Assembly: GCA_022820645.1 (NCBI GenBank)
Contig: JAJEFD010000002.1
Span: 248,001-312,000, forward strand
Length of the DNA: 64,000 nt
Origin: Dehalococcoidia bacterium
GTDB lineage: Bacteria; Chloroflexota; Dehalococcoidia; Lucifugimonadales; Australimonadaceae
Reading direction: 5' to 3'
Shown here: positions 25,693 to 34,034 of the stretch, one piece after another
Position numbering within the stretch: position 1 is the first letter of the stretch
Layout: every line of letters begins with the position of its first letter
Notes under the pieces: model-generated
What the model was told of the DNA's origin: nothing
Databases searched by the model: none
Seen by the model: the letters and a program-made list of their open reading frames with translations, nothing else
Position numbers and translations under genes: made by a program

Positions 25693-26975
25693 CCGGGGGC
25701 GGTGTGGGTTGTGGTTGACTGTGCTGCGGGGGCAAGCTCTCCCCGCCGCAGCGTCTCCGGTATCAGGAAAATGACGATGAGCGCGCCCACGAACGCCGTC
25801 GCGCTCAGGAATCCGAACCCCACCGTGGCGCCGGACAGCGCATACAGCCAGCTCCAACTCGCTGGGCTGAGCGTGGCCCCCGCCTGCGCGACGGTGCGCG
25901 ATACGCCGAAGAACTTGCCCCGCGCCTCCGCAGGCGCGACGTCCGTGCCGAGCGTCTGCATGTTGCCCGATATGACGTTCACCGACATGTGCACGGCGAC
26001 GAACGCGGCGATGAACCACGCGAGGGAGGCTCCCGTGTACGCCGTCACGGCCAGGAAGACCATGGACAGCCCCGAAAGGAGCAGCCCCGGGATGATGGTG
26101 TACTTCCGTCCGAACCGGTCCATCACGTAACCGCCGGTGAAGACGATGGGGATCGCGACCGCTGCCATCGCTCCGCGCAGCACGCCGATCTCGTCCGGCT
26201 CCATGCTGTACGGCTCGTATGCGGCGTAGGTGACGATGACGCCTCCGCCGAACACGCCTCCCCGCGTGACGTTCGCGAGGAATTGCACGACGAACACCGC
26301 CGGTATCGGCGCGGCCGTCATGTGCCGCCAGACACCGCGCGGAGCCTCGCCCGAAGCGGATGCCTGGCGCGGACGCGCGGGCGGCGCGGACTCCCGCAGG
26401 ATGAAGAAGCTGGGGATGACCGCGATGAGAACGATGGCCGCGTGCATCACGAATGGCGTCCACAGCCCCAGCAGCACCGCCGCGAACCCACCGACCACCG
26501 GGCCCGACAGGTTGCCGATCTGCTGCACGCCAAACATCTGCGTGACCTGCTTGCCGCGCTGGTTCGACGCTCCCGTGTCGGCGATGACGGTGATGCGGCT
26601 CATCATCCACATCTGCTCGCCCCACCCTGCGAGGAAGCGGTAGATCAGCAGCTCCAGAAACGAACCGTCCGCCCCCTCGAGCGCAACCTTGGCGACGAGC
26701 AGCGATGCCGCCGCCGTGATGAACGGCCCCGCGAGCAGCACCCGGCGCCGTCCCAGCTTGTCGATGAGGAACCCGGTCGGCAGCGGCGCAGCGAGCGTTC
26801 CGAGCAGTTGGAAAACGAACACGAGCGCCGCGCCCTCCAGCGCAACGCCCATCTGCTGGGCCAGCTCCGGGATGACGGGAACGGTGAGGCCGAGCCCGAG
26901 TCCCATGGAGATGGAGGGCAGGTGCAGTGTCAGCAGCAGGTATTTGAAGTCGTTTCTCGGGGCCTGCACAGCCAT
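25677..26975 (-). CDS. MFS transporter
   Basis: 432-residue inner-membrane major-facilitator protein with twelve predicted helices. The loop motif TGFLIDKLGRRRVLL is near residue 66, and the second-half equivalent GGYVMDRFGRKYTIIPG is near 284. It resembles drug or small-metabolite exporters. GGGAG precedes the ATG. The last residues (about GGPSP) and the TAA stop codon lie inside a family B repeat at 25655-25692, so the original C-terminus has been replaced or extended by the repeat. Confidence 0.88.
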   Translation of the reverse strand: MAVQAPRNDFKYLLLTLHLPSISMGLGLGLTVPVIPELAQQMGVALEGAALVFVFQLLGTLAAPLPTGFLIDKLGRRRVLLAGPFITAAASLLVAKVALEGADGSFLELLIYRFLAGWGEQMWMMSRITVIADTGASNQRGKQVTQMFGVQQIGNLSGPVVGGFAAVLLGLWTPFVMHAAIVLIAVIPSFFILRESAPPARPRQASASGEAPRGVWRHMTAAPIPAVFVVQFLANVTRGGVFGGGVIVTYAAYEPYSMEPDEIGVLRGAMAAVAIPIVFTGGYVMDRFGRKYTIIPGLLLSGLSMVFLAVTAYTGASLAWFIAAFVAVHMSVNVISGNMQTLGTDVAPAEARGKFFGVSRTVAQAGATLSPASWSWLYALSGATVGFGFLSATAFVGALIVIFLIPETLRRGELAPAAQSTTTHTAPGGPSP

Positions 26976-27041
26976 CGAATCTCCCGGAGGGGCGTGCTGC
27001 AGGCAACCTACCCCGTCAGCGCAGGCAGGTCAAACCGAGTA

Positions 27042-27092
27042 GCTTGTCATTCCGAGCGAAGCGCAGCGGAGCCGAGGAATCTCTCGGATGCC
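27042..27092. repeat. Family C repeat
   Basis: 'TTGTCATTCCGAGCGAAGCG' followed by CAGCGGAGCCGAGGAATCTC and TCGG; near-consensus copy between divergent genes. Confidence 0.85.
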
Positions 27093-27098
27093 CCGCCG

Positions 27099-27127
27099 TT
27101 AGCAGACCGTTAGTTAGCAGACCGTTA
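27099..27127. promoter_or_regulatory. 15-bp tandem repeat upstream of aquaporin-arsC
   Basis: AGCAGACCGTTA occurs at 27101-27112 and again at 27116-27127 (15-bp period, flanked by further GTTA), just upstream of the probable promoter of the aquaporin-arsC pair. Possible operator, for example for an ArsR-type repressor encoded elsewhere. Confidence 0.4.
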
Positions 27128-27150
27128 ACCGAATCCCGACGCCCCGCGTC

Positions 27151-27156
27151 TATCAT
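27151..27156 (+). promoter_or_regulatory. -10 box TATCAT, leaderless start
   Basis: TATCAT ends six bases before the aquaporin ATG and there is no Shine-Dalgarno sequence, so the transcript probably begins at the start codon. Confidence 0.45.
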
Positions 27157-27162
27157 CGGCCC

Positions 27163-27837
27163 ATGTTCGATGCACCGACGCTGCGCCGCCTTGCCTCCGA
27201 GGCCGTGGGAACGTTCGTCCTCGTCTTCGCCGGGACCGGCGCGATTATCATCGACGACCTGAACGGCGGCGGCATCGGCACGCTCGGCATCGGCATCGTG
27301 TTCGGTCTGACCGTCGCCGCGATGATCTACGCGACAGGCCACATATCCGGCGCGCACATCAACCCTGCGGTCACGTTCGCGTTCGCACTGGCGCGTCATT
27401 TTCCAGTTCGGATGGCCCCGCTCTACTGGGCGGCGCAGTTGACCGGCGCAACCGTCGCGAGCCTCTCCCTCCTCGCCATGTTCGGCAGCGTCGGCTCGAT
27501 GGGCGCGACGCTTCCGTCCGGCAGCGACCTGCAATCGCTCGCGCTGGAGGCGGTGCTCTCGTTCATCCTGATGTTCGTCATCATGGCCGTCGCAACGGAC
27601 GTCCGCGCCGTCGGCCAGACCGCCGCGATCGCCATCGGCGCGACCGTGGGGCTGGAGGCGATATTCGCCGGTCCGATATCCGGCGCGTCGATGAACCCGG
27701 CGCGTTCGTTCGCCCCTGCCCTCGTCGCGGGTGAACTCGGCAGCTTCTGGATATACGTCGTGGGCCCGGTGGCGGGCGCCTCCCTCGCCGCCCTCTGCTA
27801 CCGCCTGCTGCGCGGGGAGAACGGAGGGCGATCGTGA
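27163..27837 (+). CDS. Aquaporin/aquaglyceroporin, possible arsenite channel
   Basis: 224-residue MIP-family channel with six membrane helices. The two pore NPA motifs are HINPAVT (67-69) and SMNPARSF (178-180), the latter followed by the selectivity-filter Arg181. The overall sequence is aquaporin-Z-like. The gene overlaps an arsenate reductase by four bases (GTGA). This arrangement resembles the AqpS/ArsC resistance system of Sinorhizobium meliloti, in which the channel lets arsenite leave after arsenate is reduced. The arsenic role here is inference from that context. Confidence 0.9.
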   Translation: MFDAPTLRRLASEAVGTFVLVFAGTGAIIIDDLNGGGIGTLGIGIVFGLTVAAMIYATGHISGAHINPAVTFAFALARHFPVRMAPLYWAAQLTGATVASLSLLAMFGSVGSMGATLPSGSDLQSLALEAVLSFILMFVIMAVATDVRAVGQTAAIAIGATVGLEAIFAGPISGASMNPARSFAPALVAGELGSFWIYVVGPVAGASLAALCYRLLRGENGGRS

Positions 27838-28247
27838 GGGTGCTGTTCGTGTGCGTCCACAATTCGGGACGCAGCCAGATGGCCGAAGCGTTCACGCGGG
27901 CGCTTTCCTGTGAAACTGTGGAGGCTCGTTCAGCGGGCACGATGCCCGGCAGCGAGCTCAACCCGCTCGTCGCGCAGGCGATGGCGGAGCGGGGCATCCC
28001 CCTGACGGGGCAGTACCCGAAACTGATCGACCAGCAGATAGTGGACGAGGCCGATTACGCGTTCACGATGGGGTGCGCGATCGACGAGGCCTGCCCTGCC
28101 GTGTTCGTCCCCAGCGAGGACTGGGGGCTGGACGATCCTGCGGGCGAACCCATCGAAACCGTGCGCCGCATCCGCGACGAGATCGAGGCGAAGGTGCGAG
28201 CGATGCTCGACGGCATGGGCATCGCGCCTGCCAGCGACACGACGTAA
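27834..28247 (+). CDS. arsC: Arsenate reductase, LMW-phosphatase (thioredoxin) type
   Basis: 137-residue ArsC of the low-molecular-weight tyrosine phosphatase fold, reducing arsenate to arsenite. The P-loop is CVHNSGRS (Cys7-Ser14). The two relay cysteines are Cys81 and Cys87 in GCAIDEACP; relatives usually show CGDxCP with the same pairing. The acid loop is EDWGLDDPAG. GTG start overlapping the aquaporin stop, so expression is coupled. No arsR or arsB is adjacent; the channel upstream would serve as the arsenite exit. Confidence 0.92.
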   Translation: MRVLFVCVHNSGRSQMAEAFTRALSCETVEARSAGTMPGSELNPLVAQAMAERGIPLTGQYPKLIDQQIVDEADYAFTMGCAIDEACPAVFVPSEDWGLDDPAGEPIETVRRIRDEIEAKVRAMLDGMGIAPASDTT

Positions 28248-28257
28248 GACGCAGGGG

Positions 28258-28584
28258 TCAGAAACGCCGGTCGCGGCTCCGCTCGTTGCGGCGTTTCACC
28301 TCTGCGTCTATCTGCGCGGCGGCGCGATCGAACAGCTCTTCCCTGGACAGATGGTCCGCTGCCCGCAACGCCGTACCGCGCGCGTCGAAGTCCTGGATGA
28401 CCTCGCGCAGCAGCCTGTCGCGCCGTTGACCCGCAGTTTCGGAGCGCGCTTCCTCCATCTGTCTTACAGAAAGTAATCGGAGGTACTCGCGGACCATCGC
28501 GGACACCGACGTGTCCAATTCCGCCGCTCTGATGCGTGCCGAACGATATGTTTCGTCGTCCACAGTCACGGTGATGTTCTTCAT
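28258..28584 (-). CDS. Ribbon-helix-helix antitoxin-like protein
   Basis: 108-residue protein. Residues 1-45 (MKNITVTVDDETYRSARIRA...SVSAMVREYLRLL) form a ribbon-helix-helix DNA-binding domain of the CopG/VapB kind, and the remaining highly charged helical tail (RRDRLLREVIQDFDARG...KRRNERSRDRRF) would be toxin-binding. No PIN or other toxin gene lies beside it, so it is an orphan or has a partner elsewhere. A perfect inverted repeat just upstream of the ATG is a likely autoregulatory site. Convergent with arsC, ten bases apart. Confidence 0.75.
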   Translation of the reverse strand: MKNITVTVDDETYRSARIRAAELDTSVSAMVREYLRLLSVRQMEEARSETAGQRRDRLLREVIQDFDARGTALRAADHLSREELFDRAAAQIDAEVKRRNERSRDRRF

Positions 28585-28593
28585 CCGCGCAAC

Positions 28594-28610
28594 TCCACAG
28601 GAACTGTGGA
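28594..28610. promoter_or_regulatory. Inverted repeat operator TCCACAG-N3-CTGTGGA
   Basis: Perfect 7-bp arms with a 3-base spacer, ten bases upstream of the ribbon-helix-helix gene. A second related site CACAG-N3-CTGTG lies at 28662-28674. Spacing and symmetry suit a dimeric ribbon-helix-helix repressor. Confidence 0.5.
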
Positions 28611-28697
28611 CTACATTCTAACGGCCTTGCATGGCTTGTCAAACGACAGGTCCGGCGATGCCACAGCTTCTGTGCAGGTCAGCGGAAGAAGGACACT

Positions 28698-29930
28698 TCA
28701 GGCGGGCAGTTCGCCCCCGTATTCCGCCCACAGCGCGTGGTACTCCGCGGCGACCTCCTCGGGTTGGTCCACGAGGAACGGGAAACGTGGTGGGTACCTC
28801 GTCTGCTCGTACTGTCCGGTCCGGACATTGGCGCGCGGCAGCGGCAACTTGTCGTTCCGCGACGCGTCGCGCAGCACCCCCTTCGGGTCGCCCCCGTCCT
28901 CGATCACCGCCAGGTCGTCCATGAACTGCTTCCGCAGCATGATCACCCCACGGTCGCTCTCCCCCAGGTGCTCGTTCCACCGGTCCGACACGTTCCCCTG
29001 CCCAACCCACGCGATGAAGTCCTGGTTCATGATGTGGCTCGATATCCAGCGGCCCGTCTGCTTGTCAACGATGGGCGAGTGCCAGTATGGGATGCGCTCC
29101 TGCTCGAACGGCTGCTCTCCCGGTATCGGGTCGATGAACCACCCCACGCTCAGCGTGTGCTCGTCGTCTATCGGCACCCGCCACTCGAAGTGGCCCGTGT
29201 AGAGCGCGTTCGGCCACAGGCACACCCGCCCCACCTTCCACAGCTCGTTCTCCTTGTCCGTGTCCGCGCGGATGCGCAGATACCGGATGCCGAACTCGAA
29301 TTCGTCGAACCCGACCCGCGTGTGCGTCGGGGAGTAGTCGGGATCGCCCTTGAGACGGAGCGACCAGTTGGAGTGCAGCCACTCGAAGTGCACCGGGTCT
29401 ATCGAGTTCTCCTGGCATTGCAGCCAGTTGCACGGGATCTCCGAGAACACCACCTGCTTGAAGCCCCGGTCGTGGTACCGGTCCCAGTCCCACAGCTCCG
29501 GTACAGGGCCTTCGCCGATGTACGCCCACAGCAGCCCCGCCTTCGCCTGCACCCGGTACGCCGTCGCGCGCACCTTCTCCTTGAAGTTCGCCTCGGGGTG
29601 CGCGATCTGCTCGAATGGCTGACCGATGCACCGCCCCTCCGTGTCGAACAGCCACCCGTGGTAGCTGCACCGCAGACCGCCGTCCTCCTCAACCCAGCCA
29701 TACGAGAGGTCGGCGCGGCGGTGTGGACAGTGACGCTCCAGCAGCCCGTACTCCCCGGACATGTCCTTGAACAGCACCAGGTCCTCGCCCATCAGGCGTA
29801 TCGGCTTCACCGGGTTGTCGTCCAGCTCCCCGACCGCGGCCACCGGATGCCAGTAGCGGCGCATCAGCCGCCCCATCGGCGTCCCCGGCCCCACCTTGGC
29901 GAGCAGATCGTTCTGGTCAGGCGTCAGCAT
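28698..29930 (-). CDS. Rieske oxygenase alpha subunit (tandem copy 2)
   Basis: 410-residue Rieske non-heme iron oxygenase. Cluster ligands are CPH (Cys68, His70) and CSYH (Cys88, His91); the iron site is QENSIDPVHFEWLH. Its ATG lies inside the end of the upstream paralogue (14-base overlap), so the two are co-translated. The N-terminal 190 residues are almost identical to the paralogue, at DNA level too, while the stretch after the iron site (WSLRLKGDPDYSPTHTRVGF against QSLRLGGSKEYAPTHTRIAF) and the C-terminus differ. Electron-transfer partners are not encoded nearby. Substrate probably aromatic or cyclic, unknown. Confidence 0.92.
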   Translation of the reverse strand: MLTPDQNDLLAKVGPGTPMGRLMRRYWHPVAAVGELDDNPVKPIRLMGEDLVLFKDMSGEYGLLERHCPHRRADLSYGWVEEDGGLRCSYHGWLFDTEGRCIGQPFEQIAHPEANFKEKVRATAYRVQAKAGLLWAYIGEGPVPELWDWDRYHDRGFKQVVFSEIPCNWLQCQENSIDPVHFEWLHSNWSLRLKGDPDYSPTHTRVGFDEFEFGIRYLRIRADTDKENELWKVGRVCLWPNALYTGHFEWRVPIDDEHTLSVGWFIDPIPGEQPFEQERIPYWHSPIVDKQTGRWISSHIMNQDFIAWVGQGNVSDRWNEHLGESDRGVIMLRKQFMDDLAVIEDGGDPKGVLRDASRNDKLPLPRANVRTGQYEQTRYPPRFPFLVDQPEEVAAEYHALWAEYGGELPA

Positions 29931-31179
29931 CGCGTTCGTATCCCTGGGGCGCCAGCGCGCCCCCGTACTCCGCCCACAGCGCGTGGTACTCCGCCTCGAT
30001 CTCTTTCGGCTGGTCCACGAGGAACGGGAAGACCGGCGGGTGCGTCGTCGGCGCGAACTGCCCGATCTCCGTGCGGATGCGCGGCAGTGGCATCTTGTGG
30101 TTCCGGCTCGCGTCCCGAAGCACCCCCTTCGGGTCGCCCCCGTCCTCGATCACCGCCAGGTCGTCCATGAACTGCTTCCGCAGCATGATGACTCCCCGGT
30201 CGCTCTCCCCCAGGTGCTCGTTCCACCGGTCCGACACGTTCCCCTGCCCAACCCACGCGATGAAGTCCTGGTTCATGATGTGGCTCGATATCCAGCGGCC
30301 CGTCTCCCTGTCCACGATGGGCGAGTGCCAGTATGGGATGCGCTCCTGCTCGAACGGCTGCTCTCCCGGCATCGGGTCGATGAACCACCCCACGCTCAGC
30401 GTGTGCTCGTCGTCCACCGGCACGCGCCACTCGAAGTGGCCCGCCGCGTACAGTGCGTTCGGCCACAGGCACACCCGCCCCACCTTCCACAGCTCGTTCT
30501 CCTCGTCCGTGTCCGTCCTGATGCGCAGGTACCGGATGCCGAACTCGAACTCCTCGAATGCGATGCGCGTGTGCGTCGGCGCGTACTCCTTGCTCCCCCC
30601 GAGGCGCAGCGACTGGTTCGAGTGCAGCCACTCGAAATGGACCGGGTCTATCGAGTTCTCCTGGCATTGCAGCCAGTTGCACGGGATCTCCGAGAACACC
30701 ACCTGCTTGAAGCCCCGGTCGTGGTACCGGTCCCAGTCCCACAGCTCCGGCACAGGGCCTTCGCCGATGTACGCCCACAGCAGCCCCGCCTTGGCCTGCA
30801 CCCGGTACGCCGTCGCGCGCACCTTCTCCTTGAAGTTCGCCTCGGGGTGCGCGATCTGCTCGAACGGCTGACCGATGCACCGTCCCTCCGTGTCGAATAG
30901 CCACCCGTGGTAGCTGCACCGCAGACCGCCGTCCTCCTCCACCCAGCCGTACGACAGGTCGGCCCGGCGATGCGGACAGTGACGCTCCAGCAGCCCGTAC
31001 TCGCCCGACACGTCCTTGAACAGCACCAGGTCCTCGCCCATCAGGCGTATCGGCTTCACCGGGTTGTCGTCCAGCTCCCCCACGGCGGCCACCGGATGCC
31101 AGTAGCGGCGCATCAGCCGCCCCATCGGCGTCCCCGGCCCCACCTTGGCGAGCAGATCGTTCTGGTCAGGCGTCAGCAT
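29917..31179 (-). CDS. Rieske oxygenase alpha subunit (tandem copy 1)
   Basis: 420-residue paralogue of the downstream gene, with the same ligand set (CPH, CSYH; QENSIDPVHFEWLH). The ATG at 31179 (MLTPDQNDLLAKVGPG) is chosen over the upstream in-frame start because all Rieske paralogues here begin at this point. It carries a 10-12 residue longer C-terminus (GGALAPQGYERDADA) whose codons overlap the next gene. Recent duplication is indicated by long stretches with only one or two base differences per 150 bases. The two may have different substrate ranges or form mixed oligomers. Confidence 0.92.
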   Translation of the reverse strand: MLTPDQNDLLAKVGPGTPMGRLMRRYWHPVAAVGELDDNPVKPIRLMGEDLVLFKDVSGEYGLLERHCPHRRADLSYGWVEEDGGLRCSYHGWLFDTEGRCIGQPFEQIAHPEANFKEKVRATAYRVQAKAGLLWAYIGEGPVPELWDWDRYHDRGFKQVVFSEIPCNWLQCQENSIDPVHFEWLHSNQSLRLGGSKEYAPTHTRIAFEEFEFGIRYLRIRTDTDEENELWKVGRVCLWPNALYAAGHFEWRVPVDDEHTLSVGWFIDPMPGEQPFEQERIPYWHSPIVDRETGRWISSHIMNQDFIAWVGQGNVSDRWNEHLGESDRGVIMLRKQFMDDLAVIEDGGDPKGVLRDASRNHKMPLPRIRTEIGQFAPTTHPPVFPFLVDQPKEIEAEYHALWAEYGGALAPQGYERDADA

Positions 31180-31224
31180 GGTGCGAGTAAAGGTAAGCCG
31201 CCCCCTGCGGAGTGTCAACGCAGC

Positions 31225-31335
31225 CGGCTCCCTCTCCTGAGGGAGAGGGTTGGGGTGAGGGCCCTTGGAGGGGGTGTGGGGTGAGCCTTGTCATGCTGAG
31301 CGGAGCGCAGTGGAGTCGAAGCATCTCTCGGGGAT
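31225..31335. repeat. Family B and family C repeats
   Basis: Family B ('CCCTCTCC-TGAG-GGAGAGGG' with TTGGGGTGAGGGCCC) followed by family C (TGTCATGCTGAGCGGAGCGC, then AGTGGAGTCGAAGCATCTCT), in the gap between two Rieske genes. Confidence 0.85.
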
Positions 31336-31364
31336 GCCCCCCCTACCCAACCTCACCCAAAAAC

Positions 31365-32675
31365 TTACGCCCCGTTGTGTCCGTTCGTGCCCATCCGTGC
31401 CGCAAGCGCCTCCGCGTTGCGCTTCCACACCGACGACCAATCCTCCGACTTCGGGATGACCTCTTGCCACGCGCCGATGTGGTTGAAGACGTTGGCCGAC
31501 GCCTCGCGGACCACGTGCGGCGCCTCCGCCCCGTCCTGCACCTGCTGCGTTGCCCTCAGCAGCAGACGCCGCGACAGCGCGACCGCCTTGTCCGTGTAGC
31601 CCAGATGCTCCGTCGTCCGGTCCTGTATCGCACCCTCCCCCTCCGTCGCCCACATGTCGTGGACGGGGAAGCTCGGGCCCATGCCGAGGAAGCTGCGCGT
31701 CCGCATCTCCTCGCGGTCCTGCAGGTAGCGGTTGCGCAGGTTGCGCTCGTTCGTGTAGTCGTCCTTCAGCCCCTCGAACATCGTGAGCCCGAGCGCGTCC
31801 TTCGGCAGCGGCCCCTCCGAGCGCACCATGAACATGAACTTCCAGTGGTGCGTGTCGTCTATCGGCACGTGCCAGTTGACCCCGAACACGCCCGGGAACG
31901 CAGGGAACGACGCCAGGTTCGGGTAGATGAAGTTCGTGATGCGCACGTAATCGTCGCCCGCGTCCGTGTCCCGCACCGCGTAGATGCGGATGCCGTAGTC
32001 CGTCTCCTCGACCTCGATCGTCGGCGACGGGTCGTCGCCCATCATGCGGTTCGACGTCGCCGCCCCGCCCTGCACGTTGCCGGTCGCGACCCTGCTGCCG
32101 CTGGCGTCCTCGCGGATGAAGAAGTGCAGGAACGAGAGGTGTTGCGGGTCGATGTTCCCCTCGTTCCCCTGCTGGTAGTTGCACTCGTGATAGATCTTCG
32201 TGACGACGCGGTGCTCCGGCGCGATGTCCAGGAACTCGTACGCCGGTAGCAGCGGCGGCTCGCCCGGCCCCAGGTACGCGAACACGACGCCCGCGCGCTC
32301 CATCACCGGGTACGAGCGCAGCTGGATCTTGTCCTTGAACGTGCTGCCCTCAGGCTCCCCCGGCTGCTCGAGGCAGTTGCCGTGGACGTCGTACAGCCAG
32401 CCGTGGTACAGGCAGCGCAGCCCGCCGTCCTCGATGCGCGCGTAGCTCAGGTCCGCCGCGCGGTGGGCGCAGTGCCGGTCCACGAGCCCGAGGCGGTCGT
32501 ACTGGTCGCGGAAGAGCGTCAGGTCCTCGCTCAGGACGCGCACCGGGATCGGAGCGCTGCCCGGCTCGATCTCCTCCGCCAGCGCGACCGGCTGCCAGTA
32601 GCGCCGGAGCAGCTCCCCTGCGGGATCGCTGGGCCCCGTTCGGCAGAGCAGTTCGTTCTCTTCCCTCGTCAGCAT
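31365..32675 (-). CDS. Rieske oxygenase alpha subunit
   Basis: 436-residue Rieske oxygenase more distant from the tandem pair. Cluster ligands read CAH (Cys69, His71; Ala replaces the usual Pro) and CLYH (Cys88, His91). The iron site is GNEGNIDPQHLSFLHFF. GGGAGG precedes the ATG. It has the same N-terminal GELLRRYWQPVA signature as the others. Like them it lacks an adjacent beta subunit, ferredoxin or reductase, fitting the homotrimeric alpha-only (phthalate/phenoxybenzoate-type) oxygenases that use a stand-alone reductase. Confidence 0.92.
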   Translation of the reverse strand: MLTREENELLCRTGPSDPAGELLRRYWQPVALAEEIEPGSAPIPVRVLSEDLTLFRDQYDRLGLVDRHCAHRAADLSYARIEDGGLRCLYHGWLYDVHGNCLEQPGEPEGSTFKDKIQLRSYPVMERAGVVFAYLGPGEPPLLPAYEFLDIAPEHRVVTKIYHECNYQQGNEGNIDPQHLSFLHFFIREDASGSRVATGNVQGGAATSNRMMGDDPSPTIEVEETDYGIRIYAVRDTDAGDDYVRITNFIYPNLASFPAFPGVFGVNWHVPIDDTHHWKFMFMVRSEGPLPKDALGLTMFEGLKDDYTNERNLRNRYLQDREEMRTRSFLGMGPSFPVHDMWATEGEGAIQDRTTEHLGYTDKAVALSRRLLLRATQQVQDGAEAPHVVREASANVFNHIGAWQEVIPKSEDWSSVWKRNAEALAARMGTNGHNGA

Positions 32676-32694
32676 GGCGTACCTCCCTTGCTTG

Positions 32695-33058
32695 TCACCC
32701 TCTCCCGCTGGGAGAGGGTAACGCGCTTCAGCGCGGGGTGAGGGTGTTCCCTATCCTCTTGCGGACAATGGGAGTCTAGGAGCGTGGCGTCCGCCGGTCA
32801 ACGCCGCCCCATTCCGTCATTCCAGCACCGGCTGGAATCCAGTGTGCGCGACAACGGAGCGCACGTGGGGCGGAGCGGGGTATGGGGACCTTGTCATTTC
32901 GAGCGAAGCGAAGCGCAGTCGAGAAATCTCTCGGGCTGTCCGTCGTTCCCGCGCTTAGCGCGCAACCTCGCCTGATGTAGGGGCGTCCCTTGTGGGCGCC
33001 CGTTTCCCACCTCTCCCTCGGGGAGAGGTCGCCGCCTCTGGCGGCGGGTGAGGGTTGC
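32695..33058. repeat. Large composite repeat block (B, A, C, D, B)
   Basis: Fills the 387-base gap. Family B is at 32697-32745, family A with a GTGCGCGACAACGGAGCGCAC tail-type sequence at 32813-32865, family C at 32892-32935, a partial A, family D (GTAGGGGCGTCCCTTGTGGG) at 32977-33000 and family B at 33005-33055. No gene recognised. Confidence 0.85.
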
Positions 33059-33062
33059 CGCC

Positions 33063-34034
33063 CTAGTACAGGTGGCACGCCACGAAGTGCCCCGGCGTCT
33101 CCTCTTTCCACTCCGGCGCGACCTCCGCGCAGACGTCCTTCGCGAACGGGCACCTCGGGTGGAACCGGCAGCCGGACGGCGGATTGAGCGGGCTCGGCAC
33201 CTCGCCTTGCAGGATCATCTCGTCGCGCTGCAGCGCCGGGTGCGCCGGGAGCGCCGCCGAGAACAGCGCCTGCGTGTACGGGTGCAGCGGATGCTCGTAC
33301 AGGTCATCTGTCTCCGCCCGCTCGACGATCTCCCCGAGGTACATGACCGCCACCTCGTGCGCGAGGTAGCGGACCGTCGCGAGGTTGTGCGACACCATCA
33401 GGTAGCTCACGTTGTGCTGCACCTGCAGGTCGCGCAGCAGGTTCATGATCTGCGCCTGCACCGACACGTCGAGCGCCGACACCGGCTCGTCGAGCACGAT
33501 CAACGACGGTTCGACGCTGAGGGCGCTCGCCATCGCGATGCGCTGCCGCTGCCCCCCGCTGAACTCGTGCGGGAAGAGGTCGGCCTGCTCGGGACGGAGT
33601 CCCACGTTGTTCAGCAACTCCAGCACGCGCTCGCGCGCCTCGCGCGCGCTCACGTGCTTATTCACCACGAGCGGCTCCGCGATGATGTCCCGCACCCGCA
33701 TCCGGGGGCTGAGCGAGCTCCACGGGTCCTGGAAGACCGCCTGCACCTGCATGCGGAACTGCCGCAGCTCCTGCCCGCCGAGCGCGTGGATGTCCTGCCC
33801 GTCCATCGAGATCGTGCCGCCCGTCGGCCGTTCGAGGCGTAGCACGAGCTTCGCCGTCGTCGTCTTGCCGCAGCCCGACTCGCCCACGAGCCCGAGCGTC
33901 TGGCCGCGCCGCACCTCGAAACTGATGCCGTCCACGGCGCGCACCCAGCCCACCGTCTTCATCAGCACCAGCCCCTCGGTCACGGGGAAGTGCTTCTGCA
34001 GGTTCTCGGCCTTTACGAGGACGTCGGCTTCCAC
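33063..34034 (-). CDS. Peptide-type ABC transporter ATPase (OppF/DppF-like)
   Basis: 323-residue ATPase of a family-5 (oligopeptide/dipeptide-type) importer. Walker A is GESGCGKTT near residue 53, Q-loop VFQDPWSSLSPRM near 101, signature SGGQRQRIAMASALS near 158, Walker B LIVLDEPVSALD. The C-terminal oligopeptide extension has the Cys-rich CRFHPRCPFAKDVC motif, which in relatives holds an Fe-S cluster. GTG start after GGAGGAG, overlapping the end of the oppD-like gene by 22 bases. It pairs with that ATPase and with the permeases at 39597-41433. Confidence 0.93.
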   Translation of the reverse strand: MEADVLVKAENLQKHFPVTEGLVLMKTVGWVRAVDGISFEVRRGQTLGLVGESGCGKTTTAKLVLRLERPTGGTISMDGQDIHALGGQELRQFRMQVQAVFQDPWSSLSPRMRVRDIIAEPLVVNKHVSAREARERVLELLNNVGLRPEQADLFPHEFSGGQRQRIAMASALSVEPSLIVLDEPVSALDVSVQAQIMNLLRDLQVQHNVSYLMVSHNLATVRYLAHEVAVMYLGEIVERAETDDLYEHPLHPYTQALFSAALPAHPALQRDEMILQGEVPSPLNPPSGCRFHPRCPFAKDVCAEVAPEWKEETPGHFVACHLY

